Positions 33,391 to 42,655 are shown, numbered from the stretch's first letter. The stretch: 64,000 bases of DNA from Ferruginibacter sp. (GCA_025362235.1 JANYGZ010000010.1:1-64000), one strand, 5' to 3'. Numbers and translations: made by a program. The notes: a model not told the origin generated them from the letters alone.

Positions 33391-36249
33391 TTAATTATTT
33401 TTAGATTTTTTCTTCTCCTTTGCAAACAACCCCGCAGTATATTTATCATACAACTCAAATAAAAACTCAATTCGTTTTGTTTCGTTTATAAAAGGCTGGC
33501 TGCGGTAACATAGGTCTACTGCTTTATCTAAAGCCTGGTGTGCCTTTACCAATACTGGCGGCATGGTGTTTGGGTCGTACAAATCTGCTAAACTGGCCCC
33601 CCTGCTCCCCGAAAGGAGGTTCTGAAAAACAGCCCTTGCATCCAATACTGCCTGTGCTGTTTTTTCTACTGTTTCTTTTTGTTTGTCGGTTGGGTTTTCG
33701 GGCCAAGGGAAATTATTATAAACTATTGTATTGGAATAACTATAATCACTTTTCATTCTACCACAAGTATATTTCATCCACGTCATATGCATTAATGATG
33801 TAATTATTCCAAAGTGAAATAAAGTGGCATTTGGAAGATTGAATAATTTATCTCCACAAATAATATTTTTTGTACAAAATCCAATTGGAATATAATCTCT
33901 ATTTTCTGATGAAACTTTTGGTATGGCTAAATAATCAGAATCAGGATGTCGTTCTTCTCCAAACATAGAAGGAAACTTTGCAGCATTTAATGTTTGGGGC
34001 CTTTTACTTTGTTCTCTGAATACTTTTATTTTTTGTACTCTTTCATAAACAAGTGGCATTTCTTTTAATTCATTTGGGCTTATATTTTTTAACCATAAGC
34101 AAAACCTTGGAATATTGTTAAGAAACTCTCTACCCATTAAGAATGGTCTTATCCACTTTTCAGCCTTTGGATTGTTTCTAATTAATTCTTCTTTTTCTTC
34201 AAGACTTAACAAAAGGTTCCCATCGTCAATTGCATCGCTTCCTCTATTTATAGATGGCACATTACAAATGGGGTTTGTCCTTTTTTGGATAATTACATTC
34301 TTCCCATCTACTAAATAAGAATTAATATTCTTGGCTTTAACTTCATGAGGCTCTCCCTTAATATTGTTGTATTCAAAAATTCTTTTTTCGGCAATATCAT
34401 AATTCGCAAACCCGATAATAACCACATGAACAGCAGCATTGCCTTTTGCTTCATTACGCCAGCTAAATGTTCTGTGTGCAAAATGAATTTTACTATGGTA
34501 TTTATTAAACAGTTCATTCCACAGGATACCCACCTGTTCACCTTGTGAGATTGAATTGGTGCTTACAAAAGCAGTCTTCGTCGCAGAGATGGTATCTTTT
34601 GAAAAGATGTCATCTCTTTGGAGAGCCATGTACTGTGCGGCTTTTATATACCAAGCTGTTACATAATCTAAAACTCCTGCGCCTTTTACGCCATTGAAAA
34701 TAATTTCTAAATCTTCTTTCTGTTCTTTACTTTGCCAGGCATATCCAACAAAGGGTGGGTTACCCAATATATAATTATACCTCAAATTATCGGTGTCTTC
34801 TTTATTCCAAACATCACTCAATTGTGGCTGCAATAGGCTTTGCCAATCTATCCGCAAGGCATTGCCCTGTACAATGGTGGCACTCTTTTTAAGCGGTATG
34901 CGTTTGTAATATTCACCAAAACTATTACTGGCCTGCTGGTTCATCTGGTGGTCCATCAGCCACATGGCTACCTGCGCAATCTGGCTGGGAAATTCTTCGT
35001 ATTCTATTCCATAAAACTTATCTACGTCAATTAAAAAATAATCGTTCACGCTGGTAACCTGCTGCCCTTTCAGCAAGGCATGTACAATATCCAGTTCCAG
35101 CAAACGTAGCTCCCTGTAGGCAATAATTAAAAAATTGCCGCAGCCACAGGCAGGGTCTAAAAACCGCAGTTTGCTGATTTTATCATGCAGCTTTTTTAAT
35201 TTGCTTTTATCATTCTTTGCCTTTTCAAAATCTACATACAGTTCATCTAAAAACAAAGGCTTTATCAGTTTCAAAATATTTTTTTCGCTCGTGTAATGAG
35301 CGCCCAGGTTCCTTCTTGCTTTTTCATCCATCACACTTTGAAAAAGCGAACCAAATATGGCGGGTGAAATTTTGCCCCAGTCCAGCAAACAGCTATCCAG
35401 TAAAATGCGGCGCATCTCACTGTCAAAATGTGCCATGGGTAATTGTTCTTCAAACAACTTTCCATTTACATACGGAAAGGCCGCCAATGCTTCATCCAAA
35501 TTTTTAAACCGTTTATCCTCGGCTGTATTCAACACCTGAAAAAGCTGGCTGATATGTGCAGCAAGGTCGCTGCCATCTTCGTTAGTTTTTAATTCAATGT
35601 ACTCCAGTAAAATCCCTTTTTCAAAAATGCTGGTATCATCTGCAAACAAACAAAACAGCAAACGCACCAAATACAATTCCAATTGATGCCCATCGTAACC
35701 AATGGCTTTTAGTTTATCATGCAACCTGCCCATCAGTTCAGCCGCTTCAATATTTACCGGATCCTGTTCTTTGTAGGTTCTCTTTTCATATCCTGCAATA
35801 AAGCCAAAAAGATTTACTTGATTGATAAGGTCGGCCAGCAGAAATTCATGATGGGTGGCTTCATCAAGATCGTATAAACGAAAGCGTTCAAAATCGCTTA
35901 CCAAAATATAACGCGGCAGTTCTTTGTCTTTAAGCCCGGGAAAATAATCTTTGGCTTGTGTGTATGCCTTATCTAAATCTTTGCCCCTGCTTTTATGTTC
36001 AATTAATATCACACCCTTCCAGAGTAAATCAATAAAGCCGGTCCTTGACCTCACCCCCAACCCCTCTCCAAGGGAGAGGGTAGTTTTTACCTGTTGCTCA
36101 AAAGTAGCCACCCGGCGGCGGCTAATACCAAACACATTGAAGAATCCATCCCAAAAACTTTTGGCTTCAGCATCTTCACTGCTTTCATTTTCCCATTCCT
36201 TACTAAAGGCGATGGCCCTGCTTTTTATTTCGTTCCAGCTTAAAGACAT
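33391..36249 (-). CDS. MmeI-type (type IIL/IIG) restriction-modification enzyme, single chain
   Basis: 952 residues from the ATG at 36249 (MSLSWNEIKSRAIAFSKEWE), the usual start of this family; an upstream in-frame ATG would add 16 unlikely residues. N-terminal PD-ExK nuclease with FIDLLWKGVILIEHKSRGKD (about 70-90), a helical linker, motif X LGAHYTSEKNILKL, motif I LDPACGCGNFLIIAYRELR (Cys instead of the common Ser), motif IV ILGNPPFVGYAW, then a target-recognition region and the MmeI C-terminal domain. Methylates one strand with AdoMet and cuts about 20 bases away when sites are unmodified. Two short stretches are translated from dispersed repeats (see separate entries). No partner gene. 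Confidence 0.85.
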   Translation of the reverse strand: MSLSWNEIKSRAIAFSKEWENESSEDAEAKSFWDGFFNVFGISRRRVATFEQQVKTTLSLGEGLGVRSRTGFIDLLWKGVILIEHKSRGKDLDKAYTQAKDYFPGLKDKELPRYILVSDFERFRLYDLDEATHHEFLLADLINQVNLFGFIAGYEKRTYKEQDPVNIEAAELMGRLHDKLKAIGYDGHQLELYLVRLLFCLFADDTSIFEKGILLEYIELKTNEDGSDLAAHISQLFQVLNTAEDKRFKNLDEALAAFPYVNGKLFEEQLPMAHFDSEMRRILLDSCLLDWGKISPAIFGSLFQSVMDEKARRNLGAHYTSEKNILKLIKPLFLDELYVDFEKAKNDKSKLKKLHDKISKLRFLDPACGCGNFLIIAYRELRLLELDIVHALLKGQQVTSVNDYFLIDVDKFYGIEYEEFPSQIAQVAMWLMDHQMNQQASNSFGEYYKRIPLKKSATIVQGNALRIDWQSLLQPQLSDVWNKEDTDNLRYNYILGNPPFVGYAWQSKEQKEDLEIIFNGVKGAGVLDYVTAWYIKAAQYMALQRDDIFSKDTISATKTAFVSTNSISQGEQVGILWNELFNKYHSKIHFAHRTFSWRNEAKGNAAVHVVIIGFANYDIAEKRIFEYNNIKGEPHEVKAKNINSYLVDGKNVIIQKRTNPICNVPSINRGSDAIDDGNLLLSLEEKEELIRNNPKAEKWIRPFLMGREFLNNIPRFCLWLKNISPNELKEMPLVYERVQKIKVFREQSKRPQTLNAAKFPSMFGEERHPDSDYLAIPKVSSENRDYIPIGFCTKNIICGDKLFNLPNATLFHFGIITSLMHMTWMKYTCGRMKSDYSYSNTIVYNNFPWPENPTDKQKETVEKTAQAVLDARAVFQNLLSGSRGASLADLYDPNTMPPVLVKAHQALDKAVDLCYRSQPFINETKRIEFLFELYDKYTAGLFAKEKKKSKNN
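33595..33625. repeat. Probable C/G-rich dispersed repeat inside the MmeI-type gene, near its C-terminus
   Basis: GGCCCCCCTGCTCCCCGAAA then GGAGGTTCTGA encodes LLSGSRGA between VLDARAVFQN and SLADLYDPNTMPP. Relatives have only a short turn before SLADLYDP. The CCCCCCTG...CCCCGAAAGG(A/G)GG palindromic form is a common dispersed element of this group of genomes as far as I recall. Confidence 0.5.
36049..36080. repeat. Dispersed CCTCACCCCC...CCTCTCC palindromic repeat inside the MmeI-type gene, near its N-terminus
   Basis: CCTCACCCCCAACCCCTCTCC runs into AAGGGAGAGGG, with CCCTCTCC/GGAGAGGG forming a hairpin on the coding strand. It encodes TLSLGEGLGVRS in the turn before FIDLLWKGVI. This G/C-rich element is unlike the AT-rich surroundings and is a known type of Bacteroidota intergenic repeat. 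Confidence 0.75.
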
Positions 36250-36414
36250 ATTATTAAGGTGATGAGTTGTAAATATAATGTTTACCGCCGAAAGCAAATA
36301 TGCATACTAAGAATAGGCACAGAATTGAATACAGCTATCCTCATCAACAAAGCAATAATTTCAATAACAGGGGACTGCATTTTCAAGTGCAGTCATTATA
36401 CGTGAAGCCTTCGT

Positions 36415-36499
36415 AAAATATCAGAAGTTTTAAAAATTTCCGATATTTTTGGTAGAGTCTTTCGATTTAAGGCTTCCGAAGTTTTAAAAAATTCGGAAG
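36415..36499. repeat. Compound REP unit 4, upstream of the MmeI-type gene
   Basis: Lead GAAGCCTTCG, hairpin 1 at 36415-36449 (ATATC form, imperfect), spacer TTGGTAGAGTCTTTCG, hairpin 2 at 36473-36499 (CTTCCGAAG/TTCGGAAG, imperfect). More eroded than units 2 and 3. With units 1-3 it brackets the restriction-modification gene. The rest of 36298-36584 holds only AT-rich spacer and the terminator below. Confidence 0.8.
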
Positions 36500-36525
36500 T
36501 CTGAGCAGTTCAAGTTTTACAAAAT

Positions 36526-36560
36526 AAAAAGCCACTTCAATAAAACTGAAGCGGCTTTTT
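36526..36560 (-). terminator. Terminator of the Tsp-like protease gene
   Basis: AAAAAGCCACTTCA pairs with TGAAGCGGCTTTTT (one mismatch) with an A/T tail on both sides, starting 25 bases after the minus-strand stop at 36585. Could stop transcription in both directions. Confidence 0.75.
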
Positions 36561-36584
36561 TATTTGGGGATATACAGTATTTTT

Positions 36585-38792
36585 TTAATTCCTTTTTGAT
36601 GCAGCAGCTGCGGCATTTACCGCAACATTACTTTGATTGATCATATTGTTCATTACCTTAACTGTTTCATCTATATAAATATCCGATTCCAAACGTTTAA
36701 TATACTGTTTGTTTTTTTCAAGCTTTTCTTTATCAGTACTTAAACCCAAAGTGTCTTTTGAATTGTTGGTTACACTAATAAGCTTAGGCAGTTTATACAA
36801 ACTATCTAATTGCTTATAGGCAGCTTTTAGCTCTTTTTGCTCTTCACTGTATTTAACTAAATTTAAAGAAGATTCTTTGTCATTCATTTTATCAATCCAC
36901 TTAACCTTTTCTTTCATTGTATTAAATGTAGTACTGGTATTTATTTGTGTATTGGCTAAATTAATAATTTCGGCACTGCTATAATTACTTACCCATGGTT
37001 TGTAATCTGCTTTATTTATTTCATCCCAGCTTAATGCAGCAGCATTATCTTTTTCTCTTGATTTAAAAAACTCGTACCTGTCCGGCACTAAAATATCAGG
37101 CGTTACTCCTTTTAATTGAGTAGCACCTCCGTTAATACGATAAAATTTTTGCAAGGTTAGTTTTACTGTGCCAAGGTCTTCTGCTGGTTTTGCCAATGCG
37201 GGGTTTTCTGCTTCGGGGTTTAACGGAATGGTACGTTGCACAGTACCCTTTCCATATGAGCTGCTACCGATAATAAGGCCGCGATGATAATCCTGTATTG
37301 CTGCAGCAAAAATCTCAGAAGCCGATGCACTTCCTTCATCCACCATTACAGTTAAAGGGCCGCTGTATAAAATACTTTTATCCTTGTCTTTCCAAAGGTA
37401 TGGCTGGCTTTCATCCCTGCCTCTTACCTGGCAAATAGGACCGTCTTCAATAAATAAACCCGCCATTTTTACTACTTCCGGCAAAGAGCCACCGCCATTA
37501 CCTCGAAGATCCATAATAATGCCTTCGACATTTTCGGCCTTTAGTTTTACAATTTCTTTGGCTACATCTTCGGAGCATTTAGCACCATTTGGTTTTTCAA
37601 AATCCATATAAAATTCCGGCAGGTAGATATAGCCTATTTTATGTGTGCCATTAATAATTGCACTTTTAGCAAAAGTATCTTCCAGTTTTATTTCACCCCT
37701 TTTTAAGATCACTACTTTTATACTACCATCAGGTTTACGCACTGTAAGCCTAACTTCTGTTCCCGCCTCCGATCCCCTTATCAACTTAACTGCGTCGGAA
37801 ACAGCATAGCCTGTAACGTCTACGGGCTCGGCATTCCCCTGGCCAATCTTAATCACTTCATCATTTACTCCTAACTCGCCGGATTTCCACGCAGGCATAC
37901 CAGTTATAAGGCTGGCAACTTTTATTTTACTTTCTTCTTCTTTTAACTGAGCGCCAATACCATAAAATTTGCCACTCATCATTTCATTAAAACCACGGGA
38001 GTCGACAGGCGCAAAATAATTACTGTGGGGATCCATTTCGCCGGTAATGGCATTTACAAACGAACTGAATAATTCATCATTGGTGTTATGCGCCTTTAAG
38101 GTTGTAAAGTAGCGGCCAATTTGTTTTCTAACAAGGTCCCTTGCTTCTCTTTCTAAAGTTGTATCGGCTTTATACACGAATTTTTTTGTTAAGGTTCCAA
38201 CAGTACCGAGGCTATCTGCAGCCGATACAACCTGCTTTTTATTTTTGCCATTTTCCCTGTCGTCCAGTAAATCGGCATATTTAACAAGCACAAGGTATTT
38301 TAAACGCTTGCGCCATACTTCCCTTTTTTCTGCTTCGTTTTTTGGGTATTGCATTTTATCACCATCCAGCAATATGTCCTCCTGTTTTGTAAAATCAAAA
38401 GGCTTGCTCAATATTTCTGTAAAATATTTAGAAGATTGCTCTACACGACGGCTGTAAGATTCAGTGATAGTATAAAAAGACTCCAGTTTAGCGCCATGTA
38501 TTTCATCGTCTATACGATTATCGTATTTGCCAAAACTGTCAATATCTGTTTGTAAAAAGATACTTTTATCTTCATCCAGGTCTTTTACAAAACGTTTTAA
38601 AACCAGTTTTGAAAAACTATCGTTGATATTTTTTGGGCTGTAATGTCCCTGTTCAAGCAGCAATCCTACATTACGTAATATTTTTTCATTTTTCGTTTTT
38701 GGATTATCTCCGCCACGGCCTTGAGTTTGAAAAGCAACAAAAAGGCTGGCAATCGTTAGCACCAGTAATACTGGCAGAAATTTTTTACTCAT
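36585..38792 (-). CDS. prc: Carboxy-terminal processing protease, Tsp/Prc type (S41A)
   Basis: 735 residues from ATG at 38792, chosen because MSKKFLPVLLVLTIASLFVA gives a signal peptide; an ATG eight codons upstream is less suitable. Residues about 30-230 are the Tsp N-terminal helical domain, 230-340 a PDZ domain (FYGIGAQLKEEESKIKVASL; GVNDEVIKIGQGN), then the S41 protease with catalytic Ser in VDEGSASASEIFAAA and Lys in SSSYGKGTVQRTIPL, and a Lys-rich C-terminal DUF3340-like end. Periplasmic degradation or processing of envelope proteins. Single gene with its own terminator. Confidence 0.9.
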   Translation of the reverse strand: MSKKFLPVLLVLTIASLFVAFQTQGRGGDNPKTKNEKILRNVGLLLEQGHYSPKNINDSFSKLVLKRFVKDLDEDKSIFLQTDIDSFGKYDNRIDDEIHGAKLESFYTITESYSRRVEQSSKYFTEILSKPFDFTKQEDILLDGDKMQYPKNEAEKREVWRKRLKYLVLVKYADLLDDRENGKNKKQVVSAADSLGTVGTLTKKFVYKADTTLEREARDLVRKQIGRYFTTLKAHNTNDELFSSFVNAITGEMDPHSNYFAPVDSRGFNEMMSGKFYGIGAQLKEEESKIKVASLITGMPAWKSGELGVNDEVIKIGQGNAEPVDVTGYAVSDAVKLIRGSEAGTEVRLTVRKPDGSIKVVILKRGEIKLEDTFAKSAIINGTHKIGYIYLPEFYMDFEKPNGAKCSEDVAKEIVKLKAENVEGIIMDLRGNGGGSLPEVVKMAGLFIEDGPICQVRGRDESQPYLWKDKDKSILYSGPLTVMVDEGSASASEIFAAAIQDYHRGLIIGSSSYGKGTVQRTIPLNPEAENPALAKPAEDLGTVKLTLQKFYRINGGATQLKGVTPDILVPDRYEFFKSREKDNAAALSWDEINKADYKPWVSNYSSAEIINLANTQINTSTTFNTMKEKVKWIDKMNDKESSLNLVKYSEEQKELKAAYKQLDSLYKLPKLISVTNNSKDTLGLSTDKEKLEKNKQYIKRLESDIYIDETVKVMNNMINQSNVAVNAAAAASKRN

Positions 38793-38933
38793 AATTATTT
38801 GCTGAATTTTAAGCATACATAAAATTAACGGAAAAATGATTGCGTTTATTGGATTAACAGTTCATTATGCTCTAATGTTTTCTTAAAAAATGATGAATGG
38901 CAATAATAAACTATTTACAAACCGGCTGAAATT

Positions 38934-38964
38934 AAAAAAGTTCTGTAATAAACAGAACTTTTTT
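38934..38964 (-). terminator. Terminator directly after tRNA-His
   Basis: AAAAAAGTTCTG and CAGAACTTTTTT form a perfect 12-bp stem with loop TAATAAA, starting 7 bases beyond the tRNA 3' end on the minus strand and ending in a T-run. Confidence 0.85.
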
Positions 38965-38970
38965 AACGGT

Positions 38971-39046
38971 GGGTAATCGAGGGGGCTCGAACCCCCGACC
39001 CTCAGAATCACAATCTGATGCTCTAACCAACTGAGCTACGACTACC
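38971..39046 (-). tRNA. tRNA-His (anticodon GTG)
   Basis: Cloverleaf read on the minus strand: acceptor GGTAGTC/GATTACC (one G-T pair), D arm GCTCAGTTGGTTAGAGC, anticodon stem CAGAT/ATCTG-type with loop holding GTG, T arm GGGGGTTCGAGCCCCC. Discriminator base is C as for histidine tRNAs; CCA is not encoded and the extra 5' G is not in the DNA, so it must be added afterwards. 38817-39273 otherwise carries only promoter-type AT-rich sequence. Confidence 0.95.
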
Positions 39047-39273
39047 GTTTTATTGGAGGGCAAAAGTAGCAAAAAACTGTACTCCTTCAAAATTACATTT
39101 AAAGTTTTCGCCAGATTTTATTAAAAAAGTTGACCGTATATAATAAAATTCTGCAATAAATACCGATAAACTCAATGATTTTTAAAAATAGCATAGTAGA
39201 AACAATAAGAAGAATTACTTAATAAAATGATGTTGTTTTTTAAAGTTGTTTCTTTGCAGTCCAAAAGAATATT

Positions 39274-39882
39274 ATGAATTTGACAGGCAATATAATCACC
39301 ATTTTACTTGCTTCATTTACCGGGTGGATAACAACATGGATAGCTATCAAAATGCTTTTTCACCCGAGAAGGCCATTTAAAATAGCAGGTTTTACCATAC
39401 AAGGCATTTTTCCTAAAAATCAACGCATTATTGCAGAAAAACTTGGGCAAGTGGTTGGTAAAGAATTATTAAGTTTTGATGAAATAGAGCAAAAAGTTAC
39501 CAATCCTGAAAACCTTCAAAAATTAAGGCCGGATATAGAACTCCATATTGATAATTTTTTGCGTAATAAATTAAAAGAAGTATTTCCAATGCTGGCCATG
39601 CTTATTGGTGAAAAAACAATCCTCCAATTAAAAGACGCTTTTTTACTGGAACTGGAAACTCTTTTTCCTGTGTTGATGAAAAGCTATATGACAAAGCTCG
39701 AGAAAGACCTCGACCTGGAAAAAATTGTTACAGAAAAAGTAGCCGCTTTTTCATCTGAAAAATTAGAAGATATTTTAAACCAGATCACTAAAAAAGAATT
39801 CAAATTTCTAGAATTTATTGGTGGTTTTTTTGGGTTTATTATTGGTTTGATACAGGTAGTTGTAAGCCTGTTAACCCATTGA
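39274..39882 (+). CDS. DUF445-family membrane protein (YheB/short form)
   Basis: 202 residues. Begins with a membrane segment (IITILLASFTGWITTWIAIK) and the conserved MLFHPRRPFKIAGFTIQGIF then PKNQRIIAEKLGQVVGKEL, a signature of the DUF445 family, and ends in a second membrane segment (FIGGFFGFIIGLIQVVVSLL). The middle is helical. Function in the family is not established; stands alone. Confidence 0.85.
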   Translation: MNLTGNIITILLASFTGWITTWIAIKMLFHPRRPFKIAGFTIQGIFPKNQRIIAEKLGQVVGKELLSFDEIEQKVTNPENLQKLRPDIELHIDNFLRNKLKEVFPMLAMLIGEKTILQLKDAFLLELETLFPVLMKSYMTKLEKDLDLEKIVTEKVAAFSSEKLEDILNQITKKEFKFLEFIGGFFGFIIGLIQVVVSLLTH

Positions 39883-40003
39883 TTACAAAACAGAAACTAA
39901 TTTAACCTGCTGAATAATATTACCATTCATCAATTTTCCTATTTTTTACAAACAATAGCAAAGAACTTTGGTTTTTGAATTAATTAACTACTTATAAAAT
40001 ATA

Positions 40004-42655
40004 ATGATTACAAAGTTTACAGGTTTTATTTTTATTGCATTTTTAGTATGCACAACGACTGTTAGTGCGCAATTTCCGGCAGGGGGAAACCGCGGCGGCA
40101 CTGCGGCACAGGGCATGACGATGGGACATTTTTATGGAAAAATAATAGACTCTGCCACCAATAAACCCATTGATGCAGCATCTGTTCAATTGGTACAAAA
40201 TAAATTTGATTCTGTAACCAAAAAGAAAAAAGATGTTATTGTATCCGGAATGCTGACTTCAAAAAAAGGTGAATTTAGTTTAGAGAACCTTTCAGTGATG
40301 GTCTCTTATAAATTAAGGATTTCTGCTATCGGCTATAAAACTATTGAACGAAAAGCTGCTTTTGAGTTAAACATGAGTGGCGCAAAAAATGGTGACTACA
40401 GCAGCATGATAAGTGCAGTAGATAAAGATTTGGGTAATATTAAAATGGAAGTAGATGCCCAACAGTTGCAGGATGTAACCGTAGCTTCCTCAAAGGGCCT
40501 GCTAACCATGAGTGTAGACAGGAAAATATTTAATGTAGAAAAAAACCTAACCAGTGTTGGCGGTACTGCAGTAGATGTAATGAAAAATGTACCCAGTGTA
40601 AATGTAGATATTGATGGCAATGTTTTGCTTCGCAACGCCGCCCCGCAGATATTTGTTGATGGCCGCCCCACCACAATGACTTTGGAACAAATACCAGCTG
40701 ATGCCATTTCAACCATTGAAGTTATAACCAACCCCTCTGCTAAATTTGATGCTTCCGGAGGTGGCGCAGGTATTTTAAATATTGTTCTGAAAAAGAACCG
40801 GAAAGTGGGTTACAATGGTAATGTAAGAGCCAGTATCGACAGCCGTGGCAAACCTTCGTTTGGTGGCGACTTTAATTTAAAACAACAAAAAGTAAACTTT
40901 TTTGCAAGCACCCAAATTGGTTTTCGCAAATCTATCAGCACTGTAAAAACTACCCGGAAAGATTATATTGAAGATACAGTGGCTTATTTAACACAAACAA
41001 ACGGCCCGGTTGGAGAAGGCGTATTTGGTTTTGGCCGACTTGGCATGGATTATTTTATTGATAACAGAAATACCATATCCCTTTCGGGTAATTACAGCAG
41101 GGGGCATTTTGACAATATTGACTCAATCAATATTGTAAGGGATACAGATTATGTTTCCATTATAAAATCTGATTATGGGTACAGAAATAGCAATAGCCAT
41201 TTCAATTTTAGAAATGCTGGAACTACTTTAAGTTTTAAACACAATTTTGCAAAAGCCAATAAAGAACTTACCGCCGATGCTTATTACAATTACAGTAAAA
41301 GCGATAATACAAATGATTTTGCCACGCAGTATTTTTATACCAATACATCACCTAAGGCACCCACTCAATATCAACAATCTGTTGGAGGAAGTACAACAAA
41401 ACTTATTACACTGCAAACGGATTATGTAAATCCCATTACCCCAACAACCAAATTTGAAACAGGTTTAAGGGCTGCTTTCAGGGACTTTTCAAGCTTTAAC
41501 AATAATTTTATAAAAGCTCCTAATGGAGAGTATATTCCTTTACCTGGATTAAATAACAACTACAAGTTTACAGACCATGTGCTGGCGGCTTATGGTACTT
41601 TTTCGCAACAAATTAAAAAATTCAGTTACAATATTGGTTTAAGGGTTGAAAGTTCTAAATATGAAGGCACATTGATAAATACTGGCCAGCAATTTTCAAA
41701 TGAATACCCTTTCAGCCTTTTCCCCAGTGCATTTACAACATATAAAATAAACGATAAAGAAGATATGCAATTAAATTATTCCCGGAAAATTAACCGGCCT
41801 AATTTTTTTCAGCTTATTCCTTTTTATGATTATAGCGACTCTTTAAATATTTCAAAGGGCAACCCCAACTTGCAGCCGGAGTTTACAAATTCTTTAGAAT
41901 TTTCTTATCAAAATCAAATAGCTGCAGGTCATAATCTTTTAGCCTCTGTATATTTTAAAAATACCAATAATCTTATTACACGGTACATATACAAGGATGC
42001 AAACCCAAACCCTTATAAACTGGATAGTATTCTTATTACATCTTATGCCAATGCATCACGAAGTTATACTTATGGCCTTGAGTTGACGAGTAAAGATAAA
42101 ATCACCAAATGGTGGAATTTAACAACCAATATAAATTTATTTCATGTAACCATCAATGCAGATAATATTGCCGGCGGTGTTAACAGCAACCAGTTTAGTT
42201 GGTTTGCCAAAATAAACAACGAATTCAAATTGCCTAAGAATTATTCTATCCAGTTAAGCGGCGATTACCAGGCCAAAACTTTAATTTTACCCGGTAGCGG
42301 AGGTGGTGGCGGCCGTGGCGGCGGAATCTTTGGCGGCGGCAACCTTCCATTGGCACAAGGGTATATTAACCCATTGTACGGCGTTGACATTGCTATTAAA
42401 AAAGAATTTTTAAAAAACAATGCCGCATCGCTTGTTTTGCAGTTTAGCGATATATTCGCCTCAAGGGTTAACAGCACCCATTCAGAATCAGTTTATTATG
42501 TACAGGATTATGAGCGCCAGAGAGACCCTCAGCTTGTACGCTTAAACTTTAACTGGCGCTTTGGTAAAATAGATACCAGCCTGTTTAAGCGAAAAAATTT
42601 AAAGGGTGATATGGAAAATCTTCAAAACAGTCAGCAGGGAGCCGGGGGACAATAA
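40004..42655 (+). CDS. TonB-dependent receptor / outer membrane beta-barrel family protein
   Basis: 883 residues. Signal peptide ends VSAQ. A carboxypeptidase D-like domain (MGHFYGKIIDSATNKPIDAA, residues about 42-150), then a plug (LTMSVDRKIFNVEKNL; GNVLLRNAAPQIFVDGRP; IEVITNPSAKFDASGGGAGI) and an OMP_b-brl_3-type barrel containing YSRKINRPNFFQLIPFYDYS. A Gly-rich loop GSGGGGGRGGGIFGGG is inserted about residue 765, unusual for a barrel and probably an extracellular loop. The substrate is unknown; relatives are linked to iron or copper stress and to unknown nutrients. Followed by a good terminator. Confidence 0.85.
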   Translation: MITKFTGFIFIAFLVCTTTVSAQFPAGGNRGGTAAQGMTMGHFYGKIIDSATNKPIDAASVQLVQNKFDSVTKKKKDVIVSGMLTSKKGEFSLENLSVMVSYKLRISAIGYKTIERKAAFELNMSGAKNGDYSSMISAVDKDLGNIKMEVDAQQLQDVTVASSKGLLTMSVDRKIFNVEKNLTSVGGTAVDVMKNVPSVNVDIDGNVLLRNAAPQIFVDGRPTTMTLEQIPADAISTIEVITNPSAKFDASGGGAGILNIVLKKNRKVGYNGNVRASIDSRGKPSFGGDFNLKQQKVNFFASTQIGFRKSISTVKTTRKDYIEDTVAYLTQTNGPVGEGVFGFGRLGMDYFIDNRNTISLSGNYSRGHFDNIDSINIVRDTDYVSIIKSDYGYRNSNSHFNFRNAGTTLSFKHNFAKANKELTADAYYNYSKSDNTNDFATQYFYTNTSPKAPTQYQQSVGGSTTKLITLQTDYVNPITPTTKFETGLRAAFRDFSSFNNNFIKAPNGEYIPLPGLNNNYKFTDHVLAAYGTFSQQIKKFSYNIGLRVESSKYEGTLINTGQQFSNEYPFSLFPSAFTTYKINDKEDMQLNYSRKINRPNFFQLIPFYDYSDSLNISKGNPNLQPEFTNSLEFSYQNQIAAGHNLLASVYFKNTNNLITRYIYKDANPNPYKLDSILITSYANASRSYTYGLELTSKDKITKWWNLTTNINLFHVTINADNIAGGVNSNQFSWFAKINNEFKLPKNYSIQLSGDYQAKTLILPGSGGGGGRGGGIFGGGNLPLAQGYINPLYGVDIAIKKEFLKNNAASLVLQFSDIFASRVNSTHSESVYYVQDYERQRDPQLVRLNFNWRFGKIDTSLFKRKNLKGDMENLQNSQQGAGGQ

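Noticed and set aside
32842..33395. CRISPR-like regularity of repeats
   Set aside because: The repeats are palindromic hairpins with conserved, not unique, spacers, in variable order, and no cas gene is present; REP units explain them better.
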